This document shows positions 1 through 8,577 of a stretch of DNA of 64,000 nt, piece after piece. The stretch lies in NCBI GenBank assembly GCA_045863035.1, contig BTUV01000004.1, positions 62,001 through 126,000 of the forward strand. The letters are read 5' to 3'. Origin of the DNA: H2-BAC3 sp045863035 (lineage in GTDB: Bacteria > Bacteroidota > Ignavibacteria > Ignavibacteriales > Ignavibacteriaceae). The notes under the pieces were generated by a model. The model was not told where the DNA came from, made no database searches, and saw only the letters and a program-made list of their open reading frames with translations. Numbering within the stretch: the stretch's first letter is position 1; each line of letters starts with the position of its first letter. Position numbers and translations under genes: made by a program.

Positions 1-1
1 A

Positions 2-988
2 AAAAAGCCATGTATTCAGGCAATGAAGGATGCAGGTGTTAGCGCAGGTGATATAGATGAAGTTATCCTTGTCGGTGGTTCAATTCGTATTCCAAAAGTA
101 CAGGAAGTTGTAAAACAGTTATTCGGCAAAGAGCCGCATCGCGGAGTTAACCCTGATGAAGTGGTCGCAATCGGTGCAGCTATTCAGGGTGCGGTATTAA
201 CCGGTGAAGTTAAAGACGTTTTACTGCTTGATGTAACGCCGCTTTCACTTGGAATTGAAACGCTTGGCGGGGTGATGACGGTACTGATTCAGTCAAATAC
301 CACGATCCCAACCAAGAAGAGTGAAGTATTTTCAACAGCGAGCGATAATCAGCCATCGGTTGAAATTCATGTTTTGCAGGGTGAACGTCCAATGGCCTCT
401 GACAACAGAACACTTGGTAAATTTCATCTGAATGAGTTACCCCCGGCCCCAAGAGGAATGCCTCAAATTGAAGTTTCTTTCGATATTGATGCTAATGGTA
501 TTCTTCATGTTTCTGCTAAGGACAAAGCCACAGGCAAAGAGCAGAGCATCAAGATAACCTCTTCAAGCGGACTTGATGCTGCAGAGGTTGAAAAGATGAA
601 AAGAGAGGCCAAAGAGCACGCTGCTGAAGACAAAGCTAAAAAAGAACTGATTGATACAAAGAATCAGGCTGAAAGTTTGATCTTCCAGACCAAAAAGCAG
701 ATTGAAGAGCTGAAAGACAAGATGACCCCTGATGTAAAAGAACGTCTTGAGTCAGAAGTTAAAAAGCTGGAAGATGCAGTTGCTTCCGGTAACCTTGATT
801 CAATGAAATCAGCTCTTGATTTAATGAATAAAGTCTGGAATGAGGTTGCCTCTCAGCTTTACAGCCAGCCCGGCGAAGGAACACCTCCTCCTCAGGAAGG
901 TCCCTCACAAGGCGGCGGTTCAACCCAGGAAAAGAAGCCCGATGTTCAGGATGCTTCATACGAAGTAGTTGATGATGATAAAAAATAA
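2..988 (+). CDS. dnaK: Chaperone protein DnaK (Hsp70), 3' part
   Basis: ATP-dependent chaperone of the DnaJ/GrpE cycle. The reading frame is open to the window edge (codons from base 2), so this is the 3' half of the gene: the end of the nucleotide-binding domain (VNPDEVVAIGAAIQG), the linker DVLLLDVTPLSLGIE, the substrate-binding beta domain (NTTIPTKKSEVFST, HVLQGER) and the helical lid, ending in a disordered Gly/Pro/Gln-rich tail and the acidic end YEVVDDDKK. Identification is certain. One oddity is that the near-invariant adenosine-loop motif GGSTRIP reads GGSIRIP, because codon 83-85 is ATT. A strong terminator follows directly. Confidence 0.97.
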   Translation, partial: KKPCIQAMKDAGVSAGDIDEVILVGGSIRIPKVQEVVKQLFGKEPHRGVNPDEVVAIGAAIQGAVLTGEVKDVLLLDVTPLSLGIETLGGVMTVLIQSNTTIPTKKSEVFSTASDNQPSVEIHVLQGERPMASDNRTLGKFHLNELPPAPRGMPQIEVSFDIDANGILHVSAKDKATGKEQSIKITSSSGLDAAEVEKMKREAKEHAAEDKAKKELIDTKNQAESLIFQTKKQIEELKDKMTPDVKERLESEVKKLEDAVASGNLDSMKSALDLMNKVWNEVASQLYSQPGEGTPPPQEGPSQGGGSTQEKKPDVQDASYEVVDDDKK

Positions 989-1007
989 CTGATGTGCCCC
1001 GAAAGAT

Positions 1008-1036
1008 GCCCGGTTCTTATAGAGCCGGGCTTTTTT
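1008..1036. terminator. Rho-independent terminator after dnaK
   Basis: A 10-bp stem with one G-T wobble (GCCCGGTTCT / AGAGCCGGGC) and a 3-nt loop TAT is followed by six T. It ends dnaK transcription. The T-run touches the stop codon of the convergent minus-strand gene. Confidence 0.9.
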
Positions 1037-1932
1037 CATTTGTAGATTTCCTTCACAACCCGGTAAGTATTTATATGCGCTTCAATAGTCAGCTTTATCG
1101 GAACCGAATAACCACCTCCCATTGCCAGTGAAATGGGGATGCCCCGGCGGCGACTTTCTGAAAGAATCATTTTATCCCTCTCAATAAGACCCTGAAAGGT
1201 TAAATCTAATCTTCCAAGGCGATCTTCCTTTAATGGGTCCACACCCGCCTGATAGAGTATAATATCAGGATTCAGGTCAAAAAGATAGGGTAAATAACGG
1301 CTTAGTTGTGAAAGGTATTCGTCATCTCCGGTATGATCCGGAAGGGGAACATCCATGTGAGAGTCAACCTTCCTGAACGGATAATTTTTTTCTCCATGCA
1401 TTGAGAAGACAAAAACGTCCTCTCTGCCGGAAAAAATGGAGGCGGTTCCATTACCCTGATGAACATCCAAATCAATTATTAGAACCTTTTTAACCAGATT
1501 TTGGCTTATAAGCAATTGGGCAGCAACCGCCTGGTCGTTAAACACACAGAAACCTTCTCCGGAGGCACTAAAAGCATGATGTGTTCCCCCTGCCAAATTA
1601 CCGGAAATTCCACCGTCTAACGCTTCAAATGCGGCTGAAATAGCGCCTCCTACTGTTGCCAATGACCTTATCGCGAGCTCTGAGCTCCAGGGGAATCCAA
1701 TTTTTCTGATTTCCAGGGGGCTCAAAGTACCATTTAAGACTGCATTGATGTAGCTGTCTGCATGAACTGAGGCAACTTCATCAGGTGTGGCTAATCTGGT
1801 TTGTTCAAGTTCATTTAAACTCAGGACATTTGCGGAAACAAGTCCTTCCCGAAGCATTTGGTATTTTTCCATCGGGAAACGATGACCTTCCGGGAGCGGA
1901 ATTGTATAGTGATCGGAATAATAAATTTTCAT
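1036..1932 (-). CDS. Histone deacetylase family protein (AcuC/HDAC-like)
   Basis: Zinc amidohydrolase of the arginase/deacetylase fold, probably cytosolic, acting on acetyl-lysine or small acetylated amines. Visible family signatures are the tandem-His block GGTHHAF, the metal-binding IIDLDVHQGNGT, the AGVDPLKEDRLG block and the C-terminal GGGYS loop. About 298 residues, normal for bacterial members. I chose the ATG at 1932 (MKIYYSDHY), because the sequence upstream of it does not resemble the family. It lies convergent to dnaK and divergent from pcrA, so it is a single-gene unit. The substrate cannot be told from sequence. Confidence 0.88.
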   Translation of the reverse strand: MKIYYSDHYTIPLPEGHRFPMEKYQMLREGLVSANVLSLNELEQTRLATPDEVASVHADSYINAVLNGTLSPLEIRKIGFPWSSELAIRSLATVGGAISAAFEALDGGISGNLAGGTHHAFSASGEGFCVFNDQAVAAQLLISQNLVKKVLIIDLDVHQGNGTASIFSGREDVFVFSMHGEKNYPFRKVDSHMDVPLPDHTGDDEYLSQLSRYLPYLFDLNPDIILYQAGVDPLKEDRLGRLDLTFQGLIERDKMILSESRRRGIPISLAMGGGYSVPIKLTIEAHINTYRVVKEIYK

Positions 1933-2105
1933 CAGGTCAAAAATACAGCATGCCGCTTCAATTAAAGAAGGTTGGTGATTTGTGATAAATATACGTGAAT
2001 TGTCAGGGTAAAAATACATGGCTATTTGAGAATCTCACACGATCAATTTGAAAGATTGCGGTGGAGTTCCGGAATATGTGCCCAAAATTTTGCGGAAATT
2101 TTAGA

Positions 2106-2136
2106 TTTACTTTTCCGCCTCTTTTCCGTATATTTG
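2106..2136 (+). promoter_or_regulatory. Bacteroidota-type promoter for pcrA
   Basis: A -33-like TTTA (2106-2109), a 19-bp spacer and a -7-like TATATTTG (2129-2136) match the Bacteroidota housekeeping consensus TTTG-N19-21-TAnnTTTG with one mismatch. The site lies 30 bp before the pcrA start. Confidence 0.55.
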
Positions 2137-2166
2137 CACTTTAATTTTTTAAAAAAATAGGTCGGC

Positions 2167-4347
2167 ATGTTAAATCTAAAGTCTCTTAACAAAAATCAAA
2201 GAGAAGCAGTTGAATATGTACAGGGACCAGCGTTAGTAGTTGCCGGCGCCGGATCAGGGAAAACTAAGGTTCTAACCTATAAGATAGCACAGCTCATTGA
2301 AAATAATTTCCAGCCGGAAAATATTCTTGCGCTGACTTTTACCAATAAAGCGGCAAAAGAAATGAAAGAGCGTGTTCACGGACTCATCGGTGAGAGCGCG
2401 CATCAGCTTTGGATGGGGACTTTTCATTCTATTTTCGCTAAAATTCTCCGCACAGAAGCATCATCCATAGGTTTTACCTCTAATTTCTCTATATACGACA
2501 ACGAAGACAGTCATTCCGCGGTTTCTAATATTATTGAAGACCTTCAGCTTAACAGCGATGTAGTGGTTGCATCAAAGGTGCGCAGACGAATCAGCTATAT
2601 GAAAAATCTTATGATTTTTCCTGAAGAGTTTAAGAAAAATCATGTTAAAGGTCCTATTGACGAACATATCGCGCATGTTTATGAGGTATATCAGCAGCGT
2701 CTGCTTGAGAACAATGCAATGGATTTTGAAGATCTGATTTTAAAGCCGCTTGAATTGTTTCAGAATGATAAAATCCTGAAAAAGTACAAAAAGAAATTCT
2801 TATATATTCTCGTTGATGAGTTTCAGGATACAAACAAAGCGCAGTATGAAATACTTAAACGTCTCTGCTCAAAAGAAGGTCACATCACTGTTGTAGGTGA
2901 TGACTCGCAAAGTATTTACTCCTGGCGCGGTGCTGAAATAGGAAATATTCTCAGTTTTGAGCATGATTTCACTAAAGCAAAAGTATTCAAATTAGAGCAG
3001 AATTACCGTTCTACACAGTATATACTTAAAGCGGCTGATTCGGTCATTAAAAGAAATTCACGTCAGATTGAAAAAACACTCTGGACGGAAAACTCTGCCG
3101 GTGAGCAGCTTTCACTTCTGAAATCATCTGATGAAAAAGAAGAAGCAATCAGAATTGCAAAACTGATAAAGGAAGAAATAACCCGGCATAAATATGCACA
3201 CAGTGATTTTGCAATACTTTACCGCACGAATGCACAATCCCGCACTTTTGAGGATGTTTTCCGCAGAGAAAGAATTCCTTATGTTATCATCGGAGGGATT
3301 GAGTTTTACAAGAGGAAAGAAGTTAAAGATTTAATCGGCTACCTCAAGGTACTCACCAACCCGCGTGATGAGGAAAGTCTCCTCAGGATTATGAATTTCC
3401 CGCAGCGGGGTATCGGCATGACTACGATCAAGAGGATGATTGGATTCGCGCGTAAGCATGAAATAACTCTCTTTGAAACAATGACCAGGGTCTTTGAGGT
3501 AATTGATATCAAGGAGCGCATTCAGAAAAACGTAAAGAACTTTAAGGGATTGCTTGACAAGTACATCGTTCTGCGCGAAAAACTTTCACCCGGTGAACTG
3601 ACGCGCGCGTTGATTGATGAACTGGGAATCATTCAGTTGTTCAAAGAAGACGCTACGCATAAATCTCTGGAACGACTTCGTAATGTTGAAGAACTGCTTT
3701 CGGCTATTACTGAATATTCTGCCTCAAACACTGAATCAACACTTGATGACTATTTACAGGAAGTAGCATTAGTCACTGATCTTGAAATGATTGACGATAA
3801 GCAGAATGTTGTTAGTCTGCTCACAGTACATAGTGCAAAAGGTCTTGAGTTCCCGTTGGTATTTGTGAGCGGTCTTGAGGAAGACATTTTTCCTCTGTCA
3901 AACCGTTTTAGTTCTGAGGCGACCGAAGAAGAGGAGAGACGTCTTTTTTATGTTGCAATAACAAGAGCACAAAAAAAAGTATATCTCTCACACGCACGTT
4001 CCCGATACAGATTTGGTGAGGTTGCTTATCAAAACCGTTCCAAGTTCATTGATGAAGTTGATCCGGAAACTATAAATTTTGATGATCCGCTTGCGAACAA
4101 ACGGCTCGAACGGAAATCAAAAAAGGAACTGATGGAGGAAACCTTTGCAACAATGGACTACATTGATCCGATAATCATCAACTCAATGATTAAAATTGGC
4201 AGCAAGGTTTATCATGATACTTTTAAGATGGGAAAGGTAACTCAGATTATCGGAACCGGAGATAATCAGAAAGTAACGGTTCAGTTTGACGGTAATAATA
4301 TTAAGCACTTGATGTTAAAATATGCAAAATTAAAAGTAATGCATTAA
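2167..4347 (+). CDS. pcrA: ATP-dependent 3'-5' DNA helicase PcrA/UvrD
   Basis: Superfamily 1A helicase for nucleotide excision repair, replication restart and removal of RecA or RNA polymerase. Motifs in order are Walker A AGAGSGKT (near residue 27), motif Ia LTFTNKAA, motif II VDEFQDTN, motif III GDDSQSIYSWRGA, motif IV QNYRS, motif V TVHSAKGLEFP and motif VI YVAITRAQ. The last 55 residues form the Tudor-like domain typical of PcrA/UvrD that contacts RNA polymerase. The length (726 aa) is normal. It is transcribed alone from its own promoter and ends at a terminator. Confidence 0.95.
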   Translation: MLNLKSLNKNQREAVEYVQGPALVVAGAGSGKTKVLTYKIAQLIENNFQPENILALTFTNKAAKEMKERVHGLIGESAHQLWMGTFHSIFAKILRTEASSIGFTSNFSIYDNEDSHSAVSNIIEDLQLNSDVVVASKVRRRISYMKNLMIFPEEFKKNHVKGPIDEHIAHVYEVYQQRLLENNAMDFEDLILKPLELFQNDKILKKYKKKFLYILVDEFQDTNKAQYEILKRLCSKEGHITVVGDDSQSIYSWRGAEIGNILSFEHDFTKAKVFKLEQNYRSTQYILKAADSVIKRNSRQIEKTLWTENSAGEQLSLLKSSDEKEEAIRIAKLIKEEITRHKYAHSDFAILYRTNAQSRTFEDVFRRERIPYVIIGGIEFYKRKEVKDLIGYLKVLTNPRDEESLLRIMNFPQRGIGMTTIKRMIGFARKHEITLFETMTRVFEVIDIKERIQKNVKNFKGLLDKYIVLREKLSPGELTRALIDELGIIQLFKEDATHKSLERLRNVEELLSAITEYSASNTESTLDDYLQEVALVTDLEMIDDKQNVVSLLTVHSAKGLEFPLVFVSGLEEDIFPLSNRFSSEATEEEERRLFYVAITRAQKKVYLSHARSRYRFGEVAYQNRSKFIDEVDPETINFDDPLANKRLERKSKKELMEETFATMDYIDPIIINSMIKIGSKVYHDTFKMGKVTQIIGTGDNQKVTVQFDGNNIKHLMLKYAKLKVMH

Positions 4348-4352
4348 ATTTG

Positions 4353-4376
4353 AGGCGGGTTCTTCCCGCCTTTTTT
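4353..4376 (+). terminator. Rho-independent terminator after pcrA
   Basis: Perfect stem GGCGGG/CCCGCC (extended by an A-T pair), loop TTCTT, then six T, 6 nt after the pcrA stop codon. Confidence 0.9.
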
Positions 4377-4387
4377 ATGGAGTTTTG

Positions 4388-6244
4388 ATGACCAGGTTTC
4401 TTTTAATACTTACGATAACACTATTTTCCTATTCTTATGCACAGGAGTTCAGGGGAACCTGGATTGCCCGAAATACGCTTTCCTCAAAAGAATCTCTTGC
4501 TTACGCGATGGATAGTCTCGCCAGGAATAATTTTAATGTAGTTTTTGTTAACGTCTGGAGCAGGGGATATCCTCTCTGGAAGAGCCAGGTATTTAAAAGA
4601 GAAACAGGGGTTGAAATTGACCCGACATACGCGGGCAGAGACATACTTGCGGAAGCCATTGCAGAGGGACACAAGCATGGTTTGCAGGTTGAGGCATGGT
4701 TTGAATATGGTTTTGTGGGCGGGTGGACTGGAAATCAGCCGGCCGGCGGTAAAGGACCTATTTTTAATACACATCCTGACTGGGTAGCAAAGAAACAAAA
4801 TGGGGAAGAAATTGACGGCAGTAACTTTTATTGGATGGTACATACCCGAAAAGATGTGCAAGATTTCATGATTGAAATGCTCACTGAAATGAGTCGTAAT
4901 TATGATATTGATGGTATCGAATTAGACAGGATTAGGTATTCAAGTACTGATTACGGATATGATTCCTATACGGATAGTCTCTACCGTGCCGAGAATAACA
5001 ATAACCCGCCACCATCATCAGGTTCTGACCCAAACTGGATTCGCTGGCGAGCAGACAAACTTAATGATTTTGCCGCTCGCGCTTATGACTCCGTTAAGTC
5101 AGTTTCACGTCACATCAATGTTTCAAATGCTCCATCTTTGTACAGTTCAAATTCTTATACTGCATATAACAGTTTTTGCCAGGATTGGGTATGGTGGGTA
5201 AATAATGGAAAAGTTGATAACGTACAGGTTCAGTCTTATGTAACTTCTGCCTCAACTTTCAGCGCTATACTAAACTATATATCAGGTACGCTAATTATTG
5301 ATAAATCAAAGGTTTATCCCGCTATAGCTATTAAGCCAAACAGTAGTCAGCTTTCAAATGATGTTATCGAAAGTATGATTCAAACTACACGGAGCAGGGG
5401 TTTTAACGGGAATGCTATATGGTATTATACTGACTTACTTGGAGTTTTTCCCTTCTTAAAAAGTACTGTTTACCAGAATAAATCTTACGTACCTCATTCG
5501 CCATCTGACTGGCGGGAGCATTATAAGGTAATCAACCATGCAGATACATCATTGGTCTCTAAATCGGGAGCATGGTATAGTAATGGATTGGCCGGTAATC
5601 AGGGATTTTCACTTTCCGCGAATGCAGGAGCACCAGCATCAATTGAATACTTTGCTGATATTGAGTTTTCAGGATTTTATGACATATACACATTTAATGT
5701 AACCGCAACAAACCGTACTGACTCAGCGATGGCGATTCTGACTGACTCGGCCGGGGTAAGTACTGAATTTTTTATTCCTCAGAATAATCCTCTGTATAAG
5801 AGATGGTATAAAGTCGGAACCATTTTTCTTGATAGCGGGAGGAAAAGAATTCTGCGGTTAGATAATTCCAATCTTCAGACAGGGGAGATTATGAATGCAG
5901 ATGCTGTTTATTATAAGTTAAACCGGCTGCTATCTCCTGAGGTGACAACGGCTGTTAAAGATAAAAAAAAAGATAAATCTGAGATGAATTTCAGAATGGG
6001 TGCTTATCCAAATCCCTTCAATTCGGCTACTAAACTACGCTTTCACCTGCCGAAGGCGTCTGACTATGGGCTGAAAATTTATGATATTCTGGGTAATACG
6101 CTCAGCCATACAACTTTCAGTAATTTTGTTTCGGGAGAAAGAGAATTAACCCTCTCTTTGAATAACCTTAGTAGTGGCATATATTTTGCTACAATCAGGC
6201 AGGAAAAATTTTCACAATCAGTAAAATTAGTCTTGCAGAAATAA
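4388..6244 (+). CDS. Secreted GHL10-type glycoside hydrolase with T9SS sorting domain
   Basis: Extracellular glycosidase-like protein of the GHL10 (DUF187) family. ATG 4388 is preferred over the TTG just before it, because GGAG lies 5 nt upstream and a clean signal peptide follows (LLILTITLFSYSYAQ). Domains: a TIM-barrel from about residue 20 (FRGTWIARN, NNFNVVFVNVWSRGY, DIDGIELDRIRY, with acidic Glu/Asp of the expected active strand), a beta-sandwich resembling the Golvesin/xanthan-lyase C-terminal domain (about 395-515), and a type IX sorting domain beginning AYPNPFNSATK and ending VKLVLQK. It is therefore predicted cargo of PorU/PorV encoded at 39-44 kb. The polymer attacked is unknown. 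Confidence 0.85.
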   Translation: MTRFLLILTITLFSYSYAQEFRGTWIARNTLSSKESLAYAMDSLARNNFNVVFVNVWSRGYPLWKSQVFKRETGVEIDPTYAGRDILAEAIAEGHKHGLQVEAWFEYGFVGGWTGNQPAGGKGPIFNTHPDWVAKKQNGEEIDGSNFYWMVHTRKDVQDFMIEMLTEMSRNYDIDGIELDRIRYSSTDYGYDSYTDSLYRAENNNNPPPSSGSDPNWIRWRADKLNDFAARAYDSVKSVSRHINVSNAPSLYSSNSYTAYNSFCQDWVWWVNNGKVDNVQVQSYVTSASTFSAILNYISGTLIIDKSKVYPAIAIKPNSSQLSNDVIESMIQTTRSRGFNGNAIWYYTDLLGVFPFLKSTVYQNKSYVPHSPSDWREHYKVINHADTSLVSKSGAWYSNGLAGNQGFSLSANAGAPASIEYFADIEFSGFYDIYTFNVTATNRTDSAMAILTDSAGVSTEFFIPQNNPLYKRWYKVGTIFLDSGRKRILRLDNSNLQTGEIMNADAVYYKLNRLLSPEVTTAVKDKKKDKSEMNFRMGAYPNPFNSATKLRFHLPKASDYGLKIYDILGNTLSHTTFSNFVSGERELTLSLNNLSSGIYFATIRQEKFSQSVKLVLQK

Positions 6245-6264
6245 GCAGAGAACGGAGAAAAAAG

Positions 6265-7632
6265 ATGATAGCACCTAAAAGACTCGCGATACTTGTAGGC
6301 GGTGGTCCGGCACCGGGAATAAATAGTGTAATTGGAGCGGCTACTATCCGTGCAGCCATTGAAGGAATTGAAGTTATTGGAATAAGAGATGGTTTTCAAT
6401 GGATTATGGAAGGTGACATCTCACATGTTAAAGAATTAACCATCCAGAATGTCTCCCGCATTCACTTCAGAGGCGGTTCTTATATCGGAATCTCCCGTGC
6501 AAATCCTACCAAGAATCCAAAACACCTCGAAAACACGGTCACTTCACTGTTGCGTCTGAACGTTGATAAACTCATCACTATCGGTGGTGATGACACTGCA
6601 TTTAGCGCAATGAAGGTTGAAGAGATGGCGAACGGACGCATTAAAGTTGTGCACGTTCCTAAAACCATTGATAATGACTTAGACCTTCCTTTGGGAATAC
6701 CCACTTTCGGATTCCAGACTGCGCGTCATCTTGGCGTTGAGATAGTTAAGAGTCTGATGGTGGATGCTCAAACCACAAGCCGTTGGTATTTTGTGGTTAC
6801 AATGGGGAGGAAAGCCGGTCACCTGGCTCTTGGAATAGGAAAAGCAACAGGTGCAACTCTTACCCTGATTCCGGAGGAGTTTCCGGAGGGGGTAAGTAAA
6901 CTTTCTCATGTGGTTGACATTTTAGCCGGAGCCATTATAAAGCGTCTAAGCTACGGTAAAACTGATGGCGTGGCTGTTCTTGCTGAAGGTTTGGTCGAAC
7001 ACCTTGACCCGAAAGACCTTGATGATTTAGTGAATATTGAGCGGGATGCGCACGATAATATCAGAATCGCAGAGATTAATTTTGGCGAGATTCTTAAAGC
7101 AAAAGTCCAAAAAAGACTAAAGGATTTTAACATCAAGGTCACAATTGTTGCAAAAAACATAGGTTATGAGCTCCGTTGCTCTGACCCTATCCCTTATGAT
7201 ATGGAATATACCCGCGATTTAGGATTTTCTGCTTCACAATTTATACTTGGCGGAGGAAATGCGGCGATGGTTTCCATTCAAAGTGGTCATTTTGTTCCCC
7301 TCTATTTCACCGAAATTCTCGATCCAAAAACCAAAAAAACCAAGGTTAGGATGGTGGATACGACCTCAGAATCCTTCTACATTGCAAGGAGATATATGCT
7401 CAGATTAAATGAGGGCGATTTTGAAGATCCGCATGAACTTGCGAAGTTTGCTGCGACCTGCGGACTTTCGCTGGAAAAATTCAGAGATCAGTTTTACTAT
7501 CTAATTGAAGATGATATGCTATACAGGCACATGAAGGAAGGGAAGATTAAAATGAAAGGAACTGAGACCAATCTGGCGCATCAATCCCACCCGTACGGTC
7601 ATGATGATGATGAACATCCGATGAATATGTAA
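6265..7632 (+). CDS. pfp: 6-phosphofructokinase, PPi-dependent signature
   Basis: Phosphorylates fructose 6-phosphate at C1 in glycolysis. The PFK fold is clear: GGGPAPGINSVI at the N terminus, GGDD at 107-110, PKTIDND at 132-138 and MGRKAGHLALGI. In E. coli numbering the residue after GGD is Asp104 and the residue before TIDND is Lys124. That Asp/Lys pair is the known hallmark of pyrophosphate-using enzymes, whereas ATP enzymes have Gly at both sites. I therefore infer a reversible PPi-PFK. At 455 aa it is longer than ATP-PFKs, and the tail (YGHDDDEHPMNM) is His/Asp-rich. A GGAG site precedes the ATG; a terminator follows. Confidence 0.88.
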   Translation: MIAPKRLAILVGGGPAPGINSVIGAATIRAAIEGIEVIGIRDGFQWIMEGDISHVKELTIQNVSRIHFRGGSYIGISRANPTKNPKHLENTVTSLLRLNVDKLITIGGDDTAFSAMKVEEMANGRIKVVHVPKTIDNDLDLPLGIPTFGFQTARHLGVEIVKSLMVDAQTTSRWYFVVTMGRKAGHLALGIGKATGATLTLIPEEFPEGVSKLSHVVDILAGAIIKRLSYGKTDGVAVLAEGLVEHLDPKDLDDLVNIERDAHDNIRIAEINFGEILKAKVQKRLKDFNIKVTIVAKNIGYELRCSDPIPYDMEYTRDLGFSASQFILGGGNAAMVSIQSGHFVPLYFTEILDPKTKKTKVRMVDTTSESFYIARRYMLRLNEGDFEDPHELAKFAATCGLSLEKFRDQFYYLIEDDMLYRHMKEGKIKMKGTETNLAHQSHPYGHDDDEHPMNM

Positions 7633-7636
7633 CTAC

Positions 7637-7667
7637 AAAAAGCTGTCAGAAAACTGACAGCTTTTTT
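7637..7667. terminator. Bidirectional Rho-independent terminator
   Basis: AAAAAGCTGTCAG, loop AAAA, CTGACAGCTTTTTT is a perfect 13-bp hairpin flanked by an A-run and a T-run. It can end both the phosphofructokinase transcript and the short minus-strand gene that stops at 7675. Confidence 0.92.
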
Positions 7668-7674
7668 ATTTTAG

Positions 7675-7779
7675 TCAGGTATTGGCTTTATTGGTCAAAA
7701 TCTTGCCGAAAGTAAAAACAAGAATTGACAGTATAATCAGCCAGGCAGTGGTAAGGAAAATTATTCCTCCGGTACTCAT
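7675..7779 (-). CDS. 34-residue single-pass membrane peptide
   Basis: A short open frame of 34 codons starting MSTGGIIFLTTAW, with one hydrophobic helix (about residues 5-24) and a basic tail (GKILTNKANT). Support: a good Shine-Dalgarno AGGAG 5 nt before the ATG, a candidate promoter at 7805-7836, and a terminator immediately downstream. Size and layout resemble the tiny accessory subunits of sodium symporters (MetS-like), but no transporter gene is adjacent, so that is only a guess. It could equally be an orphan small regulatory membrane protein. Confidence 0.6.
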   Translation of the reverse strand: MSTGGIIFLTTAWLIILSILVFTFGKILTNKANT

Positions 7780-7804
7780 TTGGTCTCCTAAACTTCTTTT
7801 AATG

Positions 7805-7836
7805 TAAAAATACGTCAAATCAATCAAAAATTCAAA
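7805..7836 (-). promoter_or_regulatory. Minus-strand promoter for the 34-aa peptide
   Basis: Read on the minus strand: TTTG (7836-7833), 20-bp spacer, TATTTTTA (7812-7805). This matches TTTG-N19-21-TAnnTTTG with one mismatch. It lies 25 bp before the start of the 34-codon gene. Confidence 0.5.
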
Positions 7837-7847
7837 GAATTCTTTGA
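7832..7847. promoter_or_regulatory. Perfect 16-bp palindrome shared by two divergent promoters
   Basis: TCAAAGAATTCTTTGA is a perfect palindrome. Its two TTTG ends supply the -33 element of both the minus-strand promoter (7805-7836) and the plus-strand promoter (7843-7873). A protein bound here would affect both transcripts. Confidence 0.55.
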
Positions 7848-7873
7848 TTTATGGGGGTATATGGATATTTTTG
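7843..7873 (+). promoter_or_regulatory. Consensus Bacteroidota-type promoter of the acyl-modification operon
   Basis: TTTG (7843-7846), 19-bp spacer and TATTTTTG (7866-7873) match the consensus without mismatch. Because the -7 element lies downstream of the ATG at 7861, it supports translation starting at ATG 7903. Confidence 0.65.
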
Positions 7874-7902
7874 TTCTGTATTTTTTAACCTTATGGAGAT
7901 AC

Positions 7903-8565
7903 ATGAGAGCCAGTCTTCTTCTCTGTTTCGTGTGCACCGTATTTTCCGTCCAGGGTTTTCAGCAGGATTCTTCGCTTTACGAAAAGAATCCAAACTACTC
8001 CCTTGAAACTGAATTTTATAAGATTTACAAGAAAAAGCAGGCGGATGTTGTTTTTCTCGGCAATTCGATAACAAAAGGCGTAATCTGGTCTGAGTTACTG
8101 GGGAGGGATAATGTTGTCGGCAGAGGAATCCCAAGTGACATTCTTGAAGGGTTTTTAGCCCGTACCGAATCGGTTCTTAGTCTTCGTCCGAAAATTGTCT
8201 TCATCATGGGAGGGATAAATGATATTTACAACTGGCTTCCTGTTGAGACGATTTCATCACAATACATTAAACTTGTTTCAGAGTTCAGAGAAAAAGGGGT
8301 CAGGGTAGTTGTTCAGTCCACTCTCTATGTCTCACCGCGCTGGCCAAATGCAGCCGACAGGAACCGTGAAGTAGAAAAGTTAAATGATTCCATGAAAAGC
8401 TGGTGCAAACAGAACGGGGTGGAATATTTAGACCTTAATTTAGGGCTTTCAAAAAATAAATTTCTCAGAGATGAACTTACTTACGATGGCGTTCATCTAA
8501 AGGCAGAAGGATACAGACTTTGGGGCAGAGAAATTGAAAAATTATTAATAAAATACGGTATATAA
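7903..8565 (+). CDS. SGNH/GDSL-family hydrolase, secreted
   Basis: Predicted exported esterase or acyl-transfer enzyme of the SGNH fold. ATG 7903 gives a signal peptide (MRASLLLCFVCTVFSVQG) with GGAG upstream, and the promoter maps just before it. SGNH blocks are VVFLGNSIT (block I Ser), the oxyanion Gly/Asn in MGGIND, and the C-terminal catalytic pair DGVHL. About 220 aa, standard for PAF-acetylhydrolase-like members. It heads the operon with the acyl-AMP ligase, carrier protein and MBOAT protein, so a role in placing or removing ester groups on a surface polymer is likely but inferred. Confidence 0.78.
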   Translation: MRASLLLCFVCTVFSVQGFQQDSSLYEKNPNYSLETEFYKIYKKKQADVVFLGNSITKGVIWSELLGRDNVVGRGIPSDILEGFLARTESVLSLRPKIVFIMGGINDIYNWLPVETISSQYIKLVSEFREKGVRVVVQSTLYVSPRWPNAADRNREVEKLNDSMKSWCKQNGVEYLDLNLGLSKNKFLRDELTYDGVHLKAEGYRLWGREIEKLLIKYGI

Positions 8566-8577
8566 GGAAGAGTTCTC

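Noticed and set aside
4484..4861. 125-codon minus-strand frame
   Set aside because: Fully inside the GHL10 gene, no family motif, composition follows the antisense of the real frame.
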